Below the pieces are notes generated by a model, which was not told the DNA's origin, made no database searches, and saw only the letters and a program-made list of their open reading frames with translations. This document shows, in pieces, positions 1-8,179 of a DNA stretch of 64,000 nucleotides. Numbering within the stretch: position 1 is the first letter of the stretch; each line of letters begins with the position of its first letter. This DNA is from Mannheimia glucosida (GTDB lineage Bacteria > Pseudomonadota > Gammaproteobacteria > Enterobacterales > Pasteurellaceae): the NCBI RefSeq assembly GCF_046267875.1, contig NZ_CP176502.1, forward strand, positions 1,984,001 to 2,048,000. Direction: 5' to 3'. Both the position numbers and the translations under genes were made by a program.

Positions 1-75
1 GAATAAATAAAACTTCACGCAAAATGCGTAACGCCTAACAATATAAAGGCAGATTTTAGAGTTTCAAGTGCAAGC

Positions 76-115
76 GGTCAAATTTGTAAAATTTTTTACA
101 AATTTGACCATTTTT
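76..115 (+). terminator. USS-containing terminator-like hairpin
   Basis: A perfect 15-bp stem (76-90 with 95-109) with a 4-nt loop is followed by a short T run. The left arm contains the uptake-signal core AAGCGGTC. It would end transcription entering from the left edge of the window. Confidence 0.6.
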
Positions 116-210
116 GATAAAACTATATACCTAAGAAATCTGTTTCTGCTTAGAAAAACTCCAATTCTCTTATACCATTTAAACTATTAATTTCAAGATA
201 GGATAATAAA

Positions 211-825
211 ATGAAAAAATACTTAATGCTCTGCTCACTATGGTTTCTCTCCGCATGCTTTAACGAAAGTTATGATTTTAGAGGAAAAGAATTTGAAGAA
301 CCTGTACAAGCAATTTTGCTTGAATCAGATAAAATTTATTTCATTGGTTCCACAATTGATGCGATATTTGATAAAACGCTGACAGATAATACAAAAGCTT
401 CAGATGTTATTTATTTTTTGAATAAACTTCTTCAAAGTCCGTATGGAAGGAAGATCAGTAATCACCGAATTACTTTAGCTATTTATGATGAAAATATTCA
501 AATTCAGTACAGTCCGCAATTTATTGCAAAAAATCTCACCATGAGCGATATTCAAGCTCTACAAAAGTTAGGTTTTGAATTTAGCCATTCAAAAGAATAT
601 CTATGGAAAAGCTATGCAGGTCTTGGTGGTAAAATCACACAGTTTAAAAATCGCAAGGAAATACTAGAAAAGTATAAATTTAAGCAACCTATAATCGCTA
701 AAGCGAAAAGTTATCAGAAAAGCATAGAATTTAGCTTTGATGACACCATTTCGGTCATTGCAGCACCAATTACGATTCCCGCATCTATTATTTTATTACC
801 ATTTTTTAATGACGCTCCTCAATAA
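211..825 (+). CDS. Putative lipoprotein of unknown function
   Basis: A 204-residue protein that begins with a lipoprotein signal: MKKY, a hydrophobic stretch, then LSAC with the lipidated Cys at residue 16. The mature part is mixed charged and hydrophobic with a hydrophobic C-terminal segment (about residues 183-198) that could be a second membrane contact. I do not recognise a family. A purine-rich GATAGGA lies about 7 bases before the ATG. The upstream USS hairpin isolates it from the left, so it looks monocistronic. Function is unknown; the envelope location is inferred only from the lipobox. Confidence 0.75.
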   Translation: MKKYLMLCSLWFLSACFNESYDFRGKEFEEPVQAILLESDKIYFIGSTIDAIFDKTLTDNTKASDVIYFLNKLLQSPYGRKISNHRITLAIYDENIQIQYSPQFIAKNLTMSDIQALQKLGFEFSHSKEYLWKSYAGLGGKITQFKNRKEILEKYKFKQPIIAKAKSYQKSIEFSFDDTISVIAAPITIPASIILLPFFNDAPQ

Positions 826-895
826 TATAAGTTGTGCTAAATCCGATACAATCATTATTTATTAGGTATACCAAACGGTCATTTTTACTAAAACT

Positions 896-930
896 CTGCA
901 AAAAAGAAAGGGCGAATAGTAATTCGCCCC
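896..930 (-). terminator. Rho-independent terminator downstream of mutT
   Basis: Perfect 8-bp GC-rich stem (910-917 with 922-929) with loop AGTA. Read on the minus strand it is followed by TTTCTTTTTT. It lies about 85 bases beyond the mutT stop. Confidence 0.75.
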
Positions 931-1013
931 CACATCAGCTTTATAAATGTCTCAATAGCGTATCCAATAAAAAACCGCAGCTAAATTACTTTAGATACAG
1001 TTCTCAATACAAA

Positions 1014-1412
1014 TTATGCGTGTTCTTTTAAGCGTTTAATTAATTGGGCATTTGCCGGTGGGAAAGCTCCCTCATCTAAATCCGATTGTGCGATCCAAAA
1101 ACCTTCTTGCCCTTCTCTTCCGTAAGGTTCATTTACCCACTCTTCCACCAAATAAAAGAAAAATTCAATGATTTTGGTTGGATATTCAAAGCAAAAATTT
1201 TCATACGGAAAAGCACTTAACACTTGAATACCAATTTCTTCTTCTAATTCTCGTTTTAGTGCTTCTTCAGGGGTTTCATTAGGATCGACTTTCCCCCCGG
1301 GAAATTCAAGAGACTGAGCAAAATCTTGCCCCTCTAAACGTTGGGTTAAGTAAATTTGCCCAAATTCGTTACGAATAATCCCTGCTGAGACTTGAATAAT
1401 CGGTTTTGACAT
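1014..1412 (-). CDS. mutT: 8-oxo-dGTP diphosphatase MutT
   Basis: A 132-residue Nudix hydrolase. The Nudix box spans residues 40-62 with the canonical spacing G-x5-E-x7-REL-x-EE-x-G (G40, E46, R54, E55, E58, E59). The length matches E. coli MutT (129). It is expected to hydrolyse 8-oxo-dGTP to the monophosphate and so prevent A:T to C:G transversions. It lies downstream of secA on the same strand, as in enterobacteria where the order is secM-secA-mutT, but a USS-pair terminator lies between them, so co-transcription may be partial. Confidence 0.93.
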   Translation of the reverse strand: MSKPIIQVSAGIIRNEFGQIYLTQRLEGQDFAQSLEFPGGKVDPNETPEEALKRELEEEIGIQVLSAFPYENFCFEYPTKIIEFFFYLVEEWVNEPYGREGQEGFWIAQSDLDEGAFPPANAQLIKRLKEHA

Positions 1413-1437
1413 AGTTTCCTTCTCTCTTCTATAAACT

Positions 1438-1493
1438 CAAGCGGTCATATTAAGCAGAAAATTTGCAAATTCCTGACTGAATATGACCGCTTG
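1438..1493 (-). terminator. Paired-USS hairpin between secA and mutT
   Basis: Two inverted uptake signals form a 13-bp stem: 1438-1450 pairs with 1481-1493. Such opposed USS pairs commonly act as terminators in this family. It would end secA transcripts. Confidence 0.7.
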
Positions 1494-1497
1494 TTAA

Positions 1498-4224
1498 TTA
1501 CGAATATCTCGCTTTGTTACCGTGGCAATGCTTATATTTTTTGCCTGAACCACAAGGGCAAGGGTCGTTTCGACCGATATTTAAGTTCGCCAACTCTTCT
1601 TCAGTTAGGCTCTCAGCACTATTTTCTTCGCTACTTTCAGCAACAGAATCGCTAGCTTGTGTAGCTGGCTTACTTGCAACTTCCATTTCAGCTTGCTGGC
1701 GTTGAGCCTCTTCTATCTCTTCTTGGCTACGCACTTGAATACGGCTTAAGATGCTAATTACATTCAATTTTAAGGTATCAAGCATATTGGTAAACATCGC
1801 AAAAGATTCCTTTTTATATTCTTGCTTAGGATCTTTTTGCGCATAACCACGCAAGTGAATACCTTTGCGTAAATAATCCATTGCACCTAAATGCTCTTTC
1901 CAAAGCTCATCTAAGTTTTGGAGCATCACGCCTTTTTCAAAATTACGCATTACCTCTGAGCCTACTTTTTCTTCCTTCGCTTTGTAATCTGCAATCGCAA
2001 TATTTAAAATACGTTCACGCAAAGTCTCTTCATGCAAGTCTTTTTCAGTTTCAAGCCAGTGAGCAATCGGTAAATCTAAACCAAATTCACGGCGTAAACG
2101 CTCTTCCAAGCCCGGTACATTCCACATTTCCTCGATAGATTGAGGCGGAATGTATTCGCTAATAGTATTGTCAAATACATCTTGGCGAATAGTTTCAATC
2201 ATTGATGAAATATCATCGGTATCCAATAAATGATTACGTTGTTCATAAATCACTTTACGTTGTTCATTAGCAACATCGTCATACTGTAACAAGCTCTTAC
2301 GACCATCAAAGTTATGGGCTTCTACTTTCGCCTGAGCAGAGGCAATCACTTTGGTTAATAGTTTAGACTCCATCGCCTCACCGTGTTCGGTAAAGGCTTT
2401 ACGCATCATATTTAATTTACCTTCGTTGAGGTAAATTCGCATTAAGGCATCATCTAAAGAGAGATAGAAACGTGACGAACCCGGGTCACCTTGACGACCG
2501 GAACGACCACGCAACTGGTTATCGATACGGCGGGATTCGTGACGTTCCGTACCGATAATATGTAAACCACCGGCTTTCATCACCGTTTCATAACGCTCTT
2601 GCCACTCAGCTTTAATCGCATCAATTTGTTCCTGTGTCGGGTTCTCAAGCTTAGCAACTTCCATTTTCCAGTTACCGCCAAGCACAATATCAGTACCACG
2701 ACCAGCCATATTGGTGGCAATAGTAACCGCCCCCGGTGCACCGGCTTCTGCTACAATTTCCGCTTCTTGAGCGTGGAATTTGGCATTTAATACGTTGTGA
2801 GCAATACCGGCTTTAGTAAGTTCCGCCGATAATAACTCCGATTTTTCCACCGATGCCGTTCCCACTAATACCGGCTGTTTGCGTTCGATACAATCTCTAA
2901 TTTCAGTAATGATCGCTGCAAATTTCTCTGCTTCGCTTTTAAACATTAGGTCAGTACGGTCATCACGAATTACCGGTTTATTGGTTGGAATTACCACTGT
3001 GTTTAAGCCATAAATTTGTTGGAATTCAAAGGCTTCAGTATCTGCTGTACCAGTCATACCGGCTAATTTTTCGTATAAACGGAAATAGTTTTGGTAAGTA
3101 ATTGAGGCAACAGTTTGGTTTTCGCCTTGAATAGTTACACGCTCTTTGGCTTCAATCGCTTGGTGTAAGCCATCAGACCAACGACGTCCAGCCATTGTAC
3201 GCCCTGTGTGTTCATCAATAATCACAATTTCACCATCTTTAACGATATAATCCACATTGCGTTCAAATAATTTGTGGGCACGCAATGCTGCACTTACATG
3301 GTGTAAAAGCGAAATACGAGCTGGGTGATATAAACTTTCGCCCTCTTCCATTAGCCCCATTTGAGTTAAGAAATCTTCCACTTTCACCATACCACGCTCG
3401 GTTAAGTGAGCCTGCTTGTTTTTCAGATCTAAGGTGAAATCCCCCTCACCTGTGTACTCTTCACTGTCTTCTTTATCTTGAGCAATCAAATGCGGAATGA
3501 TTTGATCTACCGCTTGATAAATTTGGGTCGCATCTTCCGCAGGCCCTGAAATAATTAACGGCGTACGAGCTTCATCAATTAAAATAGAGTCCACTTCATC
3601 AACTAATGCGTAGTGTAACTCACGTTGGAAACGTTCGTTTTTATCGTGAGCTAAGTTATCACGCAAGTAATCAAAACCTAATTCGCTGTTAGTTGAATAG
3701 GTAATATCTGCCTGATAAGCAGCACGTTTCATTTCCGGCGGTAAACCTGGAATATTCACTCCAACGGTTAAGCCTAAAAACTCAAATAACGGGCGGTTGG
3801 TTTCCGCATCACGGCGAGCGAGGTAGTCATTCACCGTAACAACGTGAACACCTTTACCGGTTAAAGCATTCAAATAACAAGATAAAGTTGCAGTTAGGGT
3901 TTTACCTTCTCCAGTACGCATTTCTGCAATATTACGCCCAGTTAGCACCATACCGCCAATCAGTTGTACATCAAATGGTCGCATACCTAATACTCGTTTG
4001 CTTGCTTCTCTCACTGTCGCAAAAGCTTCAGGTAACAGGCTATCTAGCGATGCACCATCTGCAAGGCGTTGTTTAAACTCCGCTGTTTTATCCTTTAACG
4101 CTTCATCAGATAATTGTTCGAAGGTTGGTTCAAGCTTATTAATTTGTGCCACTCGCTTTCTTAAACGTTTTAAAGTGCGATCGTTGCTTGAGCCAAAAAT
4201 AGAAGTCAGTAATTTTGAAATCAT
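1498..4224 (-). CDS. secA: Preprotein translocase ATPase SecA
   Basis: A 908-residue motor of the Sec pathway, which binds SecYEG and pushes unfolded preproteins across the inner membrane using ATP. Visible motifs: Walker A GEGKT near residue 105, Walker B DEVD near 210 followed by the ILIDEARTPLIISG block, the QLRGRSGRQGDPG helicase motif in the second nucleotide-binding domain, and a C-terminal zinc-binding CPCGSGKKYKHCHG, which contacts SecB. Length and colinearity match E. coli SecA (901). The gene follows a secM-like ORF. Its ribosome binding site (AGGA, about 8 bases before ATG) lies inside a perfect hairpin with the end of that ORF, so translation is probably induced by SecM-type arrest. 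Confidence 0.98.
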   Translation of the reverse strand: MISKLLTSIFGSSNDRTLKRLRKRVAQINKLEPTFEQLSDEALKDKTAEFKQRLADGASLDSLLPEAFATVREASKRVLGMRPFDVQLIGGMVLTGRNIAEMRTGEGKTLTATLSCYLNALTGKGVHVVTVNDYLARRDAETNRPLFEFLGLTVGVNIPGLPPEMKRAAYQADITYSTNSELGFDYLRDNLAHDKNERFQRELHYALVDEVDSILIDEARTPLIISGPAEDATQIYQAVDQIIPHLIAQDKEDSEEYTGEGDFTLDLKNKQAHLTERGMVKVEDFLTQMGLMEEGESLYHPARISLLHHVSAALRAHKLFERNVDYIVKDGEIVIIDEHTGRTMAGRRWSDGLHQAIEAKERVTIQGENQTVASITYQNYFRLYEKLAGMTGTADTEAFEFQQIYGLNTVVIPTNKPVIRDDRTDLMFKSEAEKFAAIITEIRDCIERKQPVLVGTASVEKSELLSAELTKAGIAHNVLNAKFHAQEAEIVAEAGAPGAVTIATNMAGRGTDIVLGGNWKMEVAKLENPTQEQIDAIKAEWQERYETVMKAGGLHIIGTERHESRRIDNQLRGRSGRQGDPGSSRFYLSLDDALMRIYLNEGKLNMMRKAFTEHGEAMESKLLTKVIASAQAKVEAHNFDGRKSLLQYDDVANEQRKVIYEQRNHLLDTDDISSMIETIRQDVFDNTISEYIPPQSIEEMWNVPGLEERLRREFGLDLPIAHWLETEKDLHEETLRERILNIAIADYKAKEEKVGSEVMRNFEKGVMLQNLDELWKEHLGAMDYLRKGIHLRGYAQKDPKQEYKKESFAMFTNMLDTLKLNVISILSRIQVRSQEEIEEAQRQQAEMEVASKPATQASDSVAESSEENSAESLTEEELANLNIGRNDPCPCGSGKKYKHCHGNKARYS

Positions 4225-4233
4225 TGTGTTATT

Positions 4234-4287
4234 CCTAAATATAAAAATGGGTTAATCAATTAATGGTAAAATTAAATTATATTTAGG
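4234..4287 (-). promoter_or_regulatory. secM-secA intergenic hairpin hiding the secA Shine-Dalgarno
   Basis: Positions 4277-4287 (containing the secM stop codon) and 4234-4244 (containing the AGGA ribosome binding site of secA) form a perfect 11-bp inverted repeat with a 32-base loop. A ribosome stalled at the end of the upstream ORF would occupy the 5' arm and free the secA site. The geometry is that of the known E. coli secM-secA switch. The pairing is seen directly; the mechanism is inferred by analogy. Confidence 0.8.
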
Positions 4288-4603
4288 TTTGTGGCCCGGC
4301 TCGAATGGGGTAAGCATTTTGTCTATCCAAGCGGTAGGAGTTTGCAAAAAATTCGCAAAAATGCACCGTTTGTGGTTTAATTTCCACAATTTTATGGATT
4401 AACTCTGCAATAAAAAGCGATTGTTGCTCAATATCATTAGCCGATTGAGCATATTGAAGAAAAGATTGATTAAGAACGGTTTCCTGTTCACTTTCATTAG
4501 CGTACGCAACCTGAATTTCAGGTAAGGCAAGTATCGCAACCATTCCCAAAAAGAGTTGCGACCAAAAAGGCGTTCGATGAAAGTGTTTTAAAAATAAGCT
4601 CAT
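4283..4603 (-). CDS. secM: SecM-like secretion monitor with arrest peptide
   Basis: A 106-residue ORF immediately upstream of secA. Residues 1-35 form a long signal sequence ending VAYA; the segment LFLGMVA resembles the LLLGMVA of E. coli SecM. The C-terminus is NAYPIRAGPQT; E. coli SecM ends with GIRAGPQRLT and stalls at the proline of RAGP. The upstream E. coli determinants (F150, W155, I156) are absent. A proline directly precedes IR, as I recall for Mannheimia succiniciproducens SecM. The protein is shorter than E. coli SecM (170). It should be exported and degraded, its only role being to report Sec capacity and to up-regulate secA. Position, signal peptide and tail agree, so confidence is good. 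Confidence 0.88.
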   Translation of the reverse strand: MSLFLKHFHRTPFWSQLFLGMVAILALPEIQVAYANESEQETVLNQSFLQYAQSANDIEQQSLFIAELIHKIVEIKPQTVHFCEFFANSYRLDRQNAYPIRAGPQT

Positions 4604-4723
4604 TAAATTAAGATAAACGAAAAAATTGGGCTAATTATACGCTAAATTCAAGCCGAATGAGTAAATTATTGGGTCAAGTATCGTAAAATCAAGCCTAAAA
4701 TAAGACGAAATGTAAAGAAACAG

Positions 4724-5026
4724 ATGAAAAATTCAGCACCTAAAAAGATTAATGACATTTTACAGAACTCAAGCTTAAGCCGTATTGTCGAAAAAGCAAA
4801 CTTCATTAACGATTTAAACCAAAAAATTCAGAAAAGATGGCCAGAATCTTATCGTGGGCTTTACCGAGTAGTGAATTTAGTTGATAATCAGCTTATTGTG
4901 AGCGTTAAGAATGCAACCGTACGGCAAGGTTTAATCTTGCAACAAAATATGTTACTAAAACAGATACAAACCGATTTACCTGAAATAACCCAACTTGAAT
5001 TTAGAGTAAATCCGAGTGTTATATAA
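4724..5026 (+). CDS. dciA: DciA-like DUF721 protein (predicted replicative helicase operator)
   Basis: A 100-residue protein with the DUF721 pattern: an N-terminal part with LNQKIQKRWPE (residues 31-41), then a beta-rich core (VDNQLIVSVKNATVR) and ending in LEFRVNP. In bacteria that lack the phage-derived DnaC or DnaI, DciA assists DnaB at the origin, and Pasteurellaceae fall in that group. The gene lies divergently next to secM-secA, a placement also seen in other gamma-Proteobacteria. The ATG is preceded only by a weak purine stretch. The family call is by pattern and context; the helicase role is from the family. Confidence 0.75.
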   Translation: MKNSAPKKINDILQNSSLSRIVEKANFINDLNQKIQKRWPESYRGLYRVVNLVDNQLIVSVKNATVRQGLILQQNMLLKQIQTDLPEITQLEFRVNPSVI

Positions 5027-5050
5027 TTTAATTTTAAAGAGGAAAATAGT

Positions 5051-5425
5051 ATGAAAAAAATCGCACTAATTGGATTTACCACTGCAATGCTAGGGGCTTG
5101 TTCATTACTACCACAAAAAAGCGTTACCGGTACTTATGCAGGCGAATTACCTTGTGCTGATTGTGAGAAAATCCAAGCCCAGCTAACCTTAAATGCAGAT
5201 AAAACCTACCAATATGATACGGTATATTTTAAAGATAAAAAAGAATACGCTTACCGAGACAAAGGCATATATAGCTTTGAACCCAATAAGCCAAATGTGA
5301 TTCGTTTGGAAAAAGCATCAGGCAATCTTGCCTTCCAAGTGTCTGAACAACACGTTGAACTTTGCGACCCAAATGGCAATACGGTGAAAAACAGCAATAA
5401 CTATAAACTAGGTAAAGTTCGTTAA
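5051..5425 (+). CDS. NlpE-like N-terminal domain lipoprotein
   Basis: A 124-residue lipoprotein. The lipobox LGAC places the acylated Cys at residue 17. The mature part matches the N-terminal domain of NlpE (copper homeostasis and adhesion lipoprotein): G-T-Y-x-G-x-LPCADC with CxxC at residues 35-38, then a small beta-barrel and a second Cys in ELCDPNGN. The E. coli NlpE C-terminal OB-fold domain is missing, as is usual in this family. NlpE relays envelope stress to CpxA in E. coli; whether this short form does is unknown. A good ribosome binding site (AAAGAGGAAA) precedes the ATG, 25 bases after the dciA stop. Confidence 0.8.
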   Translation: MKKIALIGFTTAMLGACSLLPQKSVTGTYAGELPCADCEKIQAQLTLNADKTYQYDTVYFKDKKEYAYRDKGIYSFEPNKPNVIRLEKASGNLAFQVSEQHVELCDPNGNTVKNSNNYKLGKVR

Positions 5426-5436
5426 AAGGGCATAAC

Positions 5437-5462
5437 AAAGGATTCTTCGGAATCCTTTTTAT
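5437..5462 (+). terminator. UUCG-loop terminator
   Basis: Perfect 9-bp stem (5437-5445 with 5450-5458) closed by the stable TTCG tetraloop and followed by T residues. It ends the dciA/nlpE-like unit. Confidence 0.85.
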
Positions 5463-5482
5463 TTGCAATCAATTAAAACTAG

Positions 5483-5517
5483 CATAAAAAAATCCCCAAG
5501 CAATGTTTGCTCGGGGA
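5483..5517 (-). terminator. Terminator of tRNA-Ser transcript
   Basis: Inverted repeat with arms ATCCCCAAGCA and TGCTCGGGGAT (one G-T mismatch). On the minus strand it is followed by a run of seven T, about 85 bases beyond the tRNA 3' end. Confidence 0.7.
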
Positions 5518-5601
5518 TAACCTAAAAATGAAAAAGTATTATCTACTTTAACTTAACCAAGGAAATATCTATGAAAACAGTAAGGAATCTTTCAGTATGA
5601 A

Positions 5602-5691
5602 TGGCGGTGAGAGGGGGATTCGAACCCCCGATACAGTTTCCCATATACACGCTTTCCAGGCGTGCTCCTTCAACCACTCGGACATCTCACC
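5602..5691 (-). tRNA. tRNA-Ser (anticodon GGA)
   Basis: A 90-nt class II tRNA read on the minus strand: acceptor arms GGTGAGA and TCTCACC, discriminator G and encoded CCA, long variable arm, T arm GGTTCGAATCC. The anticodon loop reads CTGGAAA, giving anticodon GGA, which decodes UCC and UCU. Confidence 0.97.
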
Positions 5692-5783
5692 GAATCAACA
5701 AAAAGATGGCGTAAATATAGCAATTTTACACGGCTCTTTCAAGTATTTTCTTCACAAAATAAAATAAATCATTTTTGACCAGA

Positions 5784-6095
5784 TTATTGTCCAACACCTA
5801 AACAATTTGGCGATTTAGGTACAAGTCCGCCAGTCGCATCCCATTCACCTTGGGTATATAGGTGCAAAGCAAGTGCGTGAACGCCATTAGCTAATTCCTC
5901 AGCTAAGCACGCATAAACAGCACGATGACGAGCAACCGTTCTCTGCCCTTCAAATTTATCTGACACCAAGGTTAATTTAAAATGCGATTCTGCTCCTCTA
6001 CCTGAGCTGTGCATATAACTTTCGTTTTCGACATTAAAGAAAATCGGCTGAAATTCTGCCTTAATTTTTTGAATAATTGTCTGTTCTACCCACAT
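5784..6095 (-). CDS. bolA: BolA family transcription/iron-sulfur regulator
   Basis: A 103-residue protein starting MWVEQTIIQKI. The BolA fold is clear: SYMHSSGRGAESHFKLTLVSD, then FEGQRTVARHRAVYACLAEEL with the conserved RHR helix, and HALALHLYTQGEW at the end. An ATG nine codons further upstream is possible, but GAAAGAGAG sits seven bases before the chosen ATG. BolA partners with monothiol glutaredoxin in Fe-S handling and affects cell shape under stress. It is divergent from the yajG-like gene; in E. coli bolA and yajG are also neighbours. Confidence 0.93.
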   Translation of the reverse strand: MWVEQTIIQKIKAEFQPIFFNVENESYMHSSGRGAESHFKLTLVSDKFEGQRTVARHRAVYACLAEELANGVHALALHLYTQGEWDATGGLVPKSPNCLGVGQ

Positions 6096-6186
6096 TTTTT
6101 GCTCTCTTTCATTGAAAATCAAAACAAAATAATACTATACTAAGCAGAAATTTTCTCGAAATTTATTCAATATAGAAGGATTTACT

Positions 6187-6774
6187 ATGAAACTCTCTAA
6201 AAAGACATTAGTGTTAGCCACTACTTTTGCTGCGGCATTACTGGCAGGCTGCCAAAGCCAATCCAACACATTAACATTCTCTACCCCAACGCCAACTGCC
6301 GTATTTAACACAAACAATCAAACGGCTGCGGTGAATGTAATGACACAAGATTTACGCACCTCGCGTGAAATCGCAAGCTACACTAAAAACGGAGAAGTGA
6401 TTCGTTTAACCGCAGTGCCTGAAGTTGCTGCAATGTTCCAACAAGCCGTCCAACAAGACCTGAATGCAAAAGGTTTCCAAATTGTACAAGGTGCAGCGAA
6501 TGCCAATGTGGTAGTGAATATTCGTAAATTCTTTGCCACAGTAGAACAAGGAAACTTACGCTACAAAGCTGATGCACAAGTGAGCGTGGAAGTGGCGGTT
6601 CAAGGTTCTAAAGGCAACTTTAGCAAAAACTTCAACGCCACCCGTGGTTACGAAGGTGCATTTGGTGCAAGCAATGATGAAATCAAGAAAGTGTTAGACC
6701 AAGCCTATTCTGATGTGGTGAAAGCAATTTACAACGATAATGAAATCGCCAATGCAATTCACCAGTTCAAATAA
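6187..6774 (+). CDS. yajG: YajG-type lipoprotein
   Basis: A 195-residue lipoprotein with signal peptide and LLAGC lipobox (Cys 22). The sequence after it matches the YajG family (DUF1439/LPP-like outer-membrane lipoprotein): TPTPTAVF near the N-terminus, VNVMTQDLRTSREIASY, and a central VVVNIRKFFATVEQG. Length equals E. coli YajG (192). The function of the family is not established. It is divergent from bolA, an arrangement conserved in enterobacteria, which supports the assignment. A paired-USS terminator follows. Confidence 0.85.
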   Translation: MKLSKKTLVLATTFAAALLAGCQSQSNTLTFSTPTPTAVFNTNNQTAAVNVMTQDLRTSREIASYTKNGEVIRLTAVPEVAAMFQQAVQQDLNAKGFQIVQGAANANVVVNIRKFFATVEQGNLRYKADAQVSVEVAVQGSKGNFSKNFNATRGYEGAFGASNDEIKKVLDQAYSDVVKAIYNDNEIANAIHQFK

Positions 6775-6788
6775 TTGATTTTCTCTGA

Positions 6789-6847
6789 CAAGCGGTCACC
6801 TTTCTTCGATTTTTTGCAAAAAAGTGTGGAAAAATGACCGCTTGTTG
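6789..6847 (+). terminator. Paired-USS terminator
   Basis: Opposed uptake signals (ACAAGCGGTCA at about 6789 and TGACCGCTTGT ending near 6845) form the outer stem, with a nested TTTTTTGCAAAAAA palindrome, followed by TGTTTTC. Confidence 0.7.
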
Positions 6848-6945
6848 TTTTCTCGTTTTGTGATGTAGCTCGAAAAATAGAGCAAATTAACTTGATAAAA
6901 TGATCAGTAAAGCTCACAATGTAAAAATAGAAAGAGGAGAAAAAT

Positions 6946-7119
6946 ATGAATAATCCTTATCATAATGTCAGCCAAGAGTATCTTGATTATCTTGCTAAAA
7001 AAGTAAAGCAAGGAAAGGAAGATATTAAAAACGGTCGGATTTATTCACCCGAAGAGGTCAGAAAAAGAGTTATTGCTGCCGCTTTTAGAGGTGCTGAAAA
7101 TGCCAAAAAAGTTGCATAA
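6946..7119 (+). CDS. Small antitoxin-like protein of a degenerate TA pair
   Basis: A 57-residue ORF beginning MNNPYHNVSQEY and ending in AENAKKVA, preceded by a strong site (GAGGAG) eight bases before ATG. It is rich in Lys and Glu and predicted helical, with SPEEVRKRVIAAA in the C-terminal half. Its stop overlaps the start of a broken RelE/ParE-like toxin ORF by 20 bases, the standard antitoxin-toxin arrangement. It appears intact, whereas the toxin does not. The exact antitoxin family is not clear to me; the role is inferred mainly from the neighbour. Confidence 0.6.
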   Translation: MNNPYHNVSQEYLDYLAKKVKQGKEDIKNGRIYSPEEVRKRVIAAAFRGAENAKKVA

Positions 7120-7388
7120 TATTTATTATACTGAAGAGCCTTAATAGATTTAGAGAATATTGCCATTTCTGTTAGCGAATTTACCGGTTATGCTAGTAGC
7201 GGAATTAGGATACTAGAAGAATTGGAAAATAGTATTAATAATTTAGCCATTTTTCCTACAATGGGTGTAAAAGGTGCAATTATTAATACGAGAGAACTAT
7301 ATCATAACGGCTATAAATAGTGTATAAAGTTAAAGAGAATGAAATTTCAATTATTACTATTTTGCATTGTTCAAGACTTTATCCTTAA
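7100..7388 (+). pseudogene. RelE/ParE-superfamily toxin, broken by two frameshifts
   Basis: Reading starts at ATG 7100 (MPKKLHNIYYTEE), stops at once in frame, and continues in other frames with ALIDLENIAISVSEF, then NLAIFPTMG, TRELYHNGY, and finally YKVKENEISIITILHCSRLYP before TAA at 7388. Joined, this is a typical plasmid-stabilisation/RelE-ParE toxin of about 95 residues, including the closing Y-V-x-x-I-L-x-x-R pattern. Two single-base changes near 7142 and 7320 are needed to restore it. The toxin should be inactive, and the antitoxin may therefore be a relic. Confidence 0.7.
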
Positions 7389-7407
7389 CCTATTTTAACT
7401 TACCTAT

Positions 7408-7428
7408 GGCAGACAATCGTCTGCCTTT
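7408..7428 (+). terminator. Short terminator ahead of rsmE
   Basis: Perfect 7-bp stem (7408-7414 with 7419-7425), loop AATC, then TTT. It ends the TA remnant transcript. Confidence 0.55.
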
Positions 7429-7447
7429 AATTTATAACTAGATAATT

Positions 7448-8179
7448 ATGAGAATCCCAAGAATTTACCACCCACAGCCGTTAGCCAATTTACAAAGTTG
7501 CGTGTTAAGTGAAGATGCCGCTAACCACGTTGGGCGAGTGCTAAGAATGAAACAAGGAGAGCAAATCATTTTATTTGATGGCTCAAACCACGTTTTCCAC
7601 GCTACGTTACAAGCGGTCGAAAAAAAGCAAATTATTGCAAAAATTGATTCAAGTGAATTAGATGACCGAGAATCCAACCTGCCGATCCATTTAGGGCAAG
7701 TGATTTCCCGAGGTGATCGAATGGAATTTACTATTCAAAAATCGGTGGAGCTCGGGGTGAAAACCATTACTCCACTTTGGTCGGAGCGTTGTGGCGTAAA
7801 GCTCAATGATGAACGGCAAGATAAAAAATTACAGCAATGGCAGAAAATTGCGATTGCCGCCTGTGAACAATGTGGTCGGAATGAAATCCCTGAAATTCGC
7901 CCGATTATGAAACTCACCGACTGGTGCAAAGAGCAAGACGATATGTTGAAACTAAATTTGCACCCAAGAGCCAAATATACCATTCGTGAGCTACCGAATG
8001 TGCCGAAAGCCGGAGTTCGTTTACTGATTGGCTCAGAGGGAGGATTATCCGCAGAAGAGATCGCAATGACTGAGAATGAAGGATTTACTGAGGTCTTACT
8101 GGGTAAACGTGTATTACGCACAGAAACCGCCTCACTTGCGGCAATTACTGCGTTACAAGTTTGTTTTGGAGATATTTAA
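7448..8179 (+). CDS. rsmE: 16S rRNA m3U1498 methyltransferase RsmE
   Basis: A 243-residue SPOUT methyltransferase. The N-terminal PUA-like part (MRIPRIYHPQPL, HVGRVLRMKQGEQ) is followed by the SPOUT knot: QKSVELGVKTITPLWSERC, and near the C-terminus LLIGSEGGLSAEEI and LGKRVLRTETA, the SAM-binding loops. It methylates N3 of U1498 in 16S rRNA. The stop overlaps the yqgE start (TAATG), and yqgE overlaps ruvX in the same way, forming a tight operon rsmE-yqgE-ruvX. The gene carries an internal uptake signal at about 7610. Confidence 0.96.
   Translation: MRIPRIYHPQPLANLQSCVLSEDAANHVGRVLRMKQGEQIILFDGSNHVFHATLQAVEKKQIIAKIDSSELDDRESNLPIHLGQVISRGDRMEFTIQKSVELGVKTITPLWSERCGVKLNDERQDKKLQQWQKIAIAACEQCGRNEIPEIRPIMKLTDWCKEQDDMLKLNLHPRAKYTIRELPNVPKAGVRLLIGSEGGLSAEEIAMTENEGFTEVLLGKRVLRTETASLAAITALQVCFGDI

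Noticed and set aside
834..1031. 65-residue plus-strand ORF after the first lipoprotein
   Set aside because: It runs through the mutT terminator hairpin and overlaps the end of mutT, lacks a ribosome site and has no protein-like pattern.
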